Part shown: one piece after another, positions 56,842-64,000 of the stretch
Numbering within the stretch: position 1 is the first letter of the stretch
How the letters are laid out: each line of letters begins with the position of its first letter
Source of the DNA: Sipunculus nudus
Lineage: Eukaryota; Annelida; Sipuncula; Golfingiida; Sipunculidae
Direction of reading: 5' to 3'
DNA length: 64,000 nt
Assembly (NCBI GenBank): GCA_026874595.1
Contig: CM049322.1
Location: 26,597,840 to 26,661,839, forward strand
Made by a program: the position numbers and the translations under genes
Notes under the pieces: model-generated
What the model saw: the letters and a program-made list of their open reading frames with translations, nothing else
What the model was told of the DNA's origin: nothing
Databases searched by the model: none

Positions 56842-59229
56842 AAAATTAATCCAACAAAGTTTGACCAATATTCCTGATTTTAAAATTAAGTTTAACAGTG
56901 TTATTCACATCTAGGCCCGGCCAACTTAAAGAGATGTGAATGAAATGCTACAAAGTATTTATAGATTCTTAAATCTTGTCAGTTAGCACTTACATTAGAT
57001 CTTAATATTCTATTACATTTGAATATTAGGATTAAATTACTGAACATTTTTTTCTTTAAAAATAATAAAAATTGTCCAAGTCTCAACAAAAAGAATTAAT
57101 TTAACATTAATTATAAGATTTTTCTTGTTTATTAGTCCTGGTATTGAAGGGGTAAGTGGGGGAGGGGTCTCTGTTGTCACTGCTCATTGCTGAAAAAAAT
57201 GTGAGATTATAAGATTCATCTTATTTATAGAACAGGTCTGTCAACAGAATTGGGGGGGGGGGGGGGGGGTTAGAAAGGCTCCCTGTGGTATTAACTGCAG
57301 ACAGTCTGATCAAGCTCAACAAGAGAAAAGGCTTGCCCCAGTGATGGAATTACATGACAACACCCTGGGGAGCACCGAATGACCCATAGTGACCAAAGTG
57401 GACAGCTTGATTATGTAAGGGAATACAACAAGAGCCTCCAATAAAAATTCAATAACTAGCCTAATTTTGCAGCTTTTATTTTCAATTTCAGATTTTAATA
57501 GATTAAATCCTTATGTGTACATGCTGGGAAAATTAAATCCACAGTACTTACAGGAAAAAAATGTGCCGTGGCCAAATTAGGGCAAAATTTAAGGTACTGA
57601 TTTTATATTTATGCTACAGTATTTATTCCAATTTGGCGATCCCTCTTATTTCTCAACCCCAAAAAATATTTTGAAAGCATAATTTCTAAAATGACTCTAA
57701 TTTCGCGACTGCTGACGAAGTTTTCTGTCGATGATGTTAAGGTGAAATGCCTCCGTCTCTCACGGGCACCGCAGTTTGTATCTGACTATATTCTTATTAC
57801 ACTGAGCATCCACATCAAACTTGATTCCAATAAAATTTTTGAAGATACAAAGATGCGTTTTTCATAATATATAAACATGATAAAGCGTTCAAGTTCCAAA
57901 TGGGTGTCCGTGACGAGGCAAACTTGTGTACCATACCTGGTACGCACGTGGCTCGTGTGCAATTCACGTGGGATCTTTAGCAATAATATTTACAAGATAC
58001 AGAGGAGCACACTAGTGGAACAACTGTGATACAGTTGGAACGGTCATCTTAGTTAAGTTTGAACGACCCCGGTCCGTGCGTACAAACCAGGACCCGATCG
58101 AGGGCACGCGAACTAGGACCATTTCCGGTCGTATATATTTTAACGCGCCTTAACTTTCCTATATTTATTGTGTATTATGCAAATAAAAGTTATGTGATAA
58201 TATGTAGTTATTTTTTATAAAGTCTTCTTTCAACTTGGTGCAGCTGCTTGTCACTTTTCGGCTGCCGATATCGCTGCCTGGTGGGTGAACTTTAAACAAC
58301 TGGTAGATACACCAGTTGCTGTCTATTTCAAGTGATCATACCTATACGCGAAGTAGGGATAATTTTGTAAAGTGATTGAGCTCAGTTTGATTAATCATTT
58401 GCCGACTCCATATAATTCATGTGTCGGTTTGAAGCCCGTTTGTAGGAAATACTGTTAAGCTAACAACAAAAAACTTCTAAACGACCAAATTATCACTCAA
58501 TTCATATAACCGCTCGAGTGTCAGAGCGGCTCTGCATCTCTAGGGAAGGTTATATCAAACCGCATGCCTCTAAAATCTCGACCACCGCAAATTCTGCAGG
58601 AAGATAATTTTCAAATATCCTCCATTATCTCGACCTCTGAGAAAATTAATTTTTTTTTAAGTGGTCGCCAAATTAGAATAAATACGGTAATAACTTAAAT
58701 TAATTGAAAAATTCAGATCTAATTTTCAGTATACAATTAAATCTTGATTAAATGAAGTTATATCCCTGAAAAAAAGTCGCTAGCATCAGCAATTCTTATG
58801 TAATGTGAGTAAATATATTTACTAATTTTTTACAAGGTGCATTTTGTTTGGGCCCATCACTTCAACAAATTACGCAATATATACTGACCTTATTTTTTTA
58901 TGTACATAGGAAATGTATGGAAGAATATACATATTCACTATGATCAAATTCAGATCAGTGGTTTTGATATTAGGCAGTCTTGAACTGTAACAATGGGTTT
59001 TTAATGGAAAACGGAGGTTTTTCCTTAACATTTTGAAGAAATGAAGTCTACGTGACCCAATTTTCAGCTTGGTAGGAGATCCTGGGGACATCTAACTGTA
59101 TGCAAAATTTTGGATTCGTAGGACCAACGGTTTCAAAACGTGCCCTGTTAACGGATGGACGGCTGGATGGCCAGAAGATGGACAAAGGACCAAGACTATA
59201 GCTCAGATGACTTACAGTCAGCTGAGCTA
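56842..59229 (-). mobile_element. Family H element, 5' portion, split by a TA element
   Basis: Right terminus hairpin 59199-59229 after AACGGATGGACGGCTGGATGG-like sequence. The body 57420-57616 plus 58690-59229 follows the standard H order (ACTAGCCTAATTTTGCAGC, AAATTTAAGGTACTGATTTT, GGCAGTCTTGAACTG). No AACAAGGG left terminus was found. A long G-run lies at 57252-57269. Confidence 0.7.
57617..58687. mobile_element. Inverted-repeat DNA element with TA duplication
   Basis: Left end CAGTATTTATTCCAATTTGG and inverted right end CCGTATTTATTCTAATTTGG, continuing CGATCC / CGACCA (about 22 of 26 match), bordered by TA at 57615-57616 and 58688-58689. It interrupts family H between TATGCTA and TAATAACTTA; the intact site is at 43120-43135. 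Interior 1.07 kb without a transposase ORF. Confidence 0.87.
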
Positions 59230-62200
59230 AAAATCAATAACTAGCCTAATTTTCAAGCTTTTATTTTCAAATTTCAGATTTAAACAAATTAAATACTTAT
59301 GTTCACATGCTGTGAAAATTAAATCAATGGTACTTACAGGAAAAAAACATGCCATGGTTGAAGTTTGGCAAATTTATGGAACTAATTTTATTTTTATGCT
59401 AATACCTTAAAACAAGAGACCTATGGGTCACGGCGCTCAGCTGTTATATATAATAAAAAATATGATTTAGATAGCAGTCACATGCTGGTTTTGTGTGGTA
59501 ATAAATATAAGCTGTATTATGAGTTGTTGTTGTTTAGCTTATGTATGATTTTGATAGTATCTTTGGAGACAGGGAAGAGGAGTGATTTCATTTATTTTAT
59601 TAACAAATGGGGTGCTATTGTCACACAGATTTTGACTTGGCCATATAACTTATAAGCAGAACATATAATATAAGAGTTTAACTATTTATTAAAAAATATT
59701 ACAAATATTGTCCCAAATATAATCTTTATTAAAAATAATAAGAGAATCTTATGATTTTTTAAAATGAAATATAACTGAAATGATTATTAAAATAATATTA
59801 AAGAATATATTCATGACTGCATTCATGATTACATTTTGAAAGTATTTGCACTGGTATTCATATACCTTCATTTTTACCTGAATTCCCATTCTTTATGCAA
59901 GAAATTTTATGGAGTACATATGCATTTTCGTATTTAAATACAATTGCAAATTATTCGCACAATGTCTGGTATTTATTCAGTTTTCACCAAACAATGATGT
60001 TGAGAATCCAGAATATACAAAATTAACACATTTAAATAATGATCATAAGTACCTGGTTTTTTGGCTTTTATTTATATTTTAAAAAAATAAATGTAATATA
60101 TTCATTTTGGACTAATTTCACATCAATGTACACACTAGACTCAGTAGGAATCTAGATTAATATTATCAACTGCATCTTTGTCTTTCATTAATTTCCTTCA
60201 TATGATCCCCAATCATTAGTAATGAATAATATGATTTACTTTTTTATCATTAAAATTGAACTGACATATACCATAGGTGACTGCATGGTGTTTTTTTGGA
60301 ATACATGACATTCTATCCATCGATACAAGATTCTTATATCATCAGAAACTGCAAGTTAATTTCCTGTTATTATAAACTAACAAATTCTTTTCTATTTTTC
60401 TTTAATTTGTTATTAAAAACCAATAAAAATTTATTAATTTATTGTTTATTGTTATGTTGTTGGTTAAAACTACTAGATGAGTTGGGTTGGACACCTGGAT
60501 CAACTGTGGCTGGCCATAAGCTGCCTGGCTGCCCCAGTGTATGCCTCGCCCCAAGCATGCATAATTTGCTGAAAGTTCAACAAGGTCAACATACAGGTGA
60601 CTCAAGAGGGGCTGGAGAGGGCCAAGATCTGACATGGTCTCATAGAAACATTAACAAAACCTGCAATTTTTGGCCAATTTCTTTCAGCTTTCTAAACTAA
60701 AAAGCTGAAATCCTTATGTGTGCATGACATGAAAATTATATCAACAGTGCTCACAGGAAACAAACGTGCCATATGTCAAAGTTGAGCAAAATTTAAGGTA
60801 CTAATTTTATATTTATACTAATAACTTATAAAATTTGAAAAATTCAGAACTAACTTTGGGTATTCAATTGAATCTTGATTAAATAATGTTACATCCCTGA
60901 CAAAAAAATCTCTAGCTCAGCAATCCCCTTGTTAAGGGAGTAAATATATTTCTTGATTTTTTACAAAGTGCATTATGTTTGGGCCCATAACTTAAAACAA
61001 TTACGTAATACTGACATCATTTCTGGCATGTGCATAGAGAATGTATAGAAAAATATGTATATTATATATGATTAAAGTCAGATCAGTTGTTATGATATTA
61101 GGCAGTCTTGAAGTGTAACAATGGGTTTTTAATGGAAAAATGAAGTTTTTCATTAATATCTCGAAGGTATTAAGTCCTAGTGACCAAATTCTTGGCATGG
61201 TAGGGGATTTTGGAGACATCTAATTGTATGCCAAATTTTAGGAACTGAGAGCTGAAGCTGGGAGCTGAGCTCTTGCAAACTGCATAACACTAGCTTGATG
61301 TAAACAATATGTTACATGGTGTTTGAAAACTTGAATCAAATCTACAGTTTTTAAACAACTGGTTTCAAATTTTTGGTGTTAACAGACAAAATGCTAACAA
61401 AAACATGCTGTGAAAATTAAATCCACAGTACTTACAGGAAAAAAAACATGCCATGGTCAAAGTTGGGCTAAATTTAAGGTACCAATTTTTTATTTTTGTT
61501 AATATTTTAAAAAATTTAGAAGATTTTGATCTCATTTTGGGTAAACAATTTAATTTTGATTAATTAAAGTTATATTATTGGAAAAAAGTCCATAGCTTTA
61601 ACATGTTTTGTGTTAAGTGATCAAATATCTTTCCTGATTTTTTACAAAATGCATTATGTTCTGGCCCATAACTTTTTAAAATTATATAATACAGACATAA
61701 TTTCAGGCATGTACATAGTAACTATACAGAGGAATATTTATGGTAAATATGAGGAAAAACAGATGGGTCGTTTGATATTAGGCAGTCCTGAAGTGTGAAA
61801 ATAGGTTTTTAATAAAAAATTGAGGTTTTTCCTTAATTTCTCAAAGGAAGGAAGTCGCAAAGACCCAGTTTTCCGCTTGGTAGGAGATCTTGGAGACATC
61901 TAACATTATGCCGAATTTTGGATTCCTAGGTCTTACGGTTTCAAAACTTGCCACATCTACGGACGGACGGACAGACGGATGGACAGACGGACGGACAACG
62001 GACAATGGACCACGACTATAGCTCAGATGACAAAGTCAGCTGAGCTAAAAATTACAAAATTCAGATCTAATTTTAGGTTAACGATTGAATCTTAATTCAA
62101 CATAGTTATTTACTTGGGAAAATACTCTAGTTTCAAAATTTTTCATGTTTAGTGAGTAAATATTTTTCCTGATTTTTTATGAAGTCCATTATGTTCAGGC

Positions 62201-62567
62201 CCATAACTTAAAAAAATTATAATTAACAGACTTAATTTCTGGCACGTACATAGGAACTATATAGAAGAATATTTATGGTAAATATGAGGAAAAACAGATG
62301 AGTGGGATTGCTATTAGGTAGTCCTGAAGTGTGAAAATAGGTTTTTAATAAAAAATTGTGGTTTTTCCTTAATTTCTCAAAGGAACGAAGTAGCAAAGAC
62401 CCAGTTTTCAGCTTGGTAGGAGATCCTGGGGACATCTAACATTATGCCAAATTTTCATTTCCTAGGTCTTAACGGTTCTAAAACGTGCCACATCTATGGA
62501 CGGACAGACGAACGATGGACAATGGACCATGACTATAGCTCAGATGACTATACAGTCACCTGAGCCA
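59230..62567 (-). mobile_element. Family H element, interrupted, 3' end missing
   Basis: Starts at TCAATAACTAGCCTAATTTT directly after the preceding H terminus and is cut at CTAATACCTTAAAA (59410). It resumes at AAAATTACAAAATTCAGATC (62048) and ends in a decayed hairpin (62536-62567, CTGAGCCA). Joined, it is collinear with 42920-43653. Confidence 0.78.
59411..62047 (-). mobile_element. Family H element, 2.6 kb, complete and uninterrupted
   Basis: Left terminus AACAAGAGACCTATGGGTCA then CGGCGCTCAGCTG; right terminus hairpin 62019-62047 after GGACGGACGGACAGACGG. It is the clean reference copy for the element at 32782-39140. The pre-insertion site (TAACTTAAAAAATTTACAAA near 43131) shows insertion into an A-run without a target duplication. 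No ORF above 134 residues; none conserved. Confidence 0.85.
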
Positions 62568-64000
62568 AAAAATATAATATACAGAGGCATGGTTCATGTA
62601 AAGTATCATTCATGGTAGTAAGGCCAACTGATTAAATTTATTAAAGGAAAAACAGCAAACAGTCTGGTGTCATATAGTAAAGTGCACAATACCTATACTA
62701 ATGATAATATATTATTACATAATGTTCAAATTTACACTTTTCTTTTATAGAAAGGCAAAACTGGCTGTCATCATCATATATGAACATTGTGTGTATTTTT
62801 TATAGTATAAGGCACTGAAACATTTGAAACATAACCAGATCACTATGAGTATGTTCCAGTCTCCATTTCAGTGAAAGTGTGAAATGTAGCACGCCCACAC
62901 TTGTTGTAGTGAAGCTCTGGACAGGTGTATATTATGGAAGCTTGTTACTTTATCTACATTGCAGTGGAGGCATTTGCAAATTAAAAAGGCCAGTATAACT
63001 GATAAGGCATACTAATAAATTACCATGTTTATTACATGCATGGGTACTATTTATTCAATAATCACAGCTTACAATCCTTACCCAAGAGTGTTTTGATAAA
63101 CAGTGCAAAGGAATGAGGTATAAGGTTTGGTGCTCTTTCATGAATTTGGAAAGTAATTGAAAAGTAATTGAAATTACACCTATTTTTAATCTTGTAATAA
63201 TTACAATTACAATTACTTGTAATTGAATTTTGTTCAATTACAAATTACATTCAATTAATAAAAAAAATTGTATTTAATTACAGGTACTTACAATTACCCC
63301 AACCCGGATGACGCCCAAGATGTAGGCACCAGGCCCAGTTCGACCGGGCTTACCACCACCCTATAAGAACTAGTGGAGACTTGAACACTGTTACGGACAT
63401 TGTTGTTTGAGCACAACATAATTTTGAGTAATAGAGAATCCATAACTATTTTGGTGTTTAATAAAATATCAATATATGCCCAATCACGAAAATGGAACCC
63501 CGTGAAACTATGAAAAATTGCTTGAGCGCGAAAATTGAGCCCCGTTTATATATAGCCAACCACAGTAAAGTGGATGAATTTACCTTTCAGCAGTGCCGGG
63601 AAGATGCCATCCATGGTATTTCAGCATAAATAATGCAAAAGAGTAGCAAAGTAAATATGTTTTTCATGATATATAACTACTTCACACAAATTCAGTAGAA
63701 TATCTGTTTATCTACTTCAGGCCAAAAGGCATTTTTAAAGAATTTTCAGCCCGACTATAGAATCCTGCCTGCATTTGCATCAGACAAGAATGGGTCTAAA
63801 CTGACTGAAACCGTTTAATAATCACCATAAGCCATCAAATAATAATCAAATACTTAAACTTAAGTGTAATCAGTCCTGTCTTTCATATGTGAAGTTCATT
63901 TACTTGCGGTTTCTTGTAACCTCAACTTCAACTAATGTATCCATCCATCACTGTTTATGTCTCGCCATGTTGTGTTCCCTTGTGCACAAACTATGCTGAC
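62568..64000. other. No gene recognised; AATTAC-rich palindromic segment
   Basis: 62580-63150 shows nothing assignable. 63160-63305 is rich in AATTAC/GTAATT and ends ATTACCCCAACCCGGATGA, the converse of the end seen at 43699; it may be the terminus of a hAT-type MITE. 63306-64000 appears non-repetitive with no ORF of note. Confidence 0.45.

Noticed and set aside
60296-60700. 134-residue plus-strand ORF
   Set aside because: Lies wholly inside a family H copy; the paralogue at 34980-35390 does not keep the frame.
1-64000. tRNA, rRNA or microRNA genes
   Set aside because: No cloverleaf with conserved A/B boxes and no rRNA core sequence noticed on either strand; a covariance-model scan would be decisive.

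Overview
This is an AT-rich, intron-bearing eukaryotic window with no bacterial features. The repeat vocabulary points to a marine mollusc, most likely a bivalve. It includes elements carrying (ACGG)n-type microsatellites next to inverted termini, arrays built on the TGACCTTTGACC motif, and hairpin-ended short elements. This taxonomic call is inference from pattern; no species is named.

Gene content. One host gene is recognised: the 5' part of an EI24 (PIG8/EPG-4) homologue on the minus strand. A 5'UTR plus start-codon exon lies at 22672-22978. A 61-bp second coding exon lies at 9300-9360. They join in frame across a 13.3-kb intron filled with transposable elements. No later exon was recognised between 1 and 9299, so the rest of the gene probably lies left of the window.

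Repeat content. Most of the window is nested interspersed repeats. Four sequence-unrelated families (called H, G, T and N here) share one architecture: a short hairpin at one end, a second hairpin or palindrome at the other, a short subterminal sequence repeated in inverted form near the opposite terminus, an internal tandem core, and insertion into A/T runs without an evident target-site duplication. This resembles Helentron-associated non-autonomous elements (HINE, DINE-1, oyster 'pearl'). Family H dominates: 10.5-13.6, 14.0-20.4, 32.8-45.2 and 48.3-62.6 kb. Paralogous copies act as empty sites and expose at least three levels of nesting (family G in plus-strand H in minus-strand H, 32.8-39.1 kb).

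Other mobile DNA: a 5'-truncated LINE with a perfect 13-bp target-site duplication (45230-48095); an L2/CR1-like LINE tail (51175-51885); a Penelope-like GIY-YIG fragment (30568-30846); a broken gag-like zinc-knuckle fragment (20402-20911); four cut-and-paste elements with clear terminal inverted repeats (2085-2746, 52040-53636, 53706-55108, 57617-58687); and a possible hAT element inflated by later insertions (31278-41565). Tandem arrays: a 31-bp minisatellite (23818-24530), a roughly 105-bp satellite (29280-30440), and smaller 53-bp and 38-bp arrays.

Layout: 1-7.3 kb, left EI24 region with H-like repeats and a 1-kb duplication; 7.3-10.5 kb, two inverted family G copies bracketing EI24 exon 2; 10.5-20.4 kb, three H elements with tandem cores; 20.4-23.0 kb, gag fragment and EI24 first coding exon; 23.5-31.2 kb, minisatellite, family T elements, satellite, Penelope fragment; 31.3-62.6 kb, nested H/G/T elements, LINEs and inverted-repeat elements; 62.6-64 kb, little recognisable.
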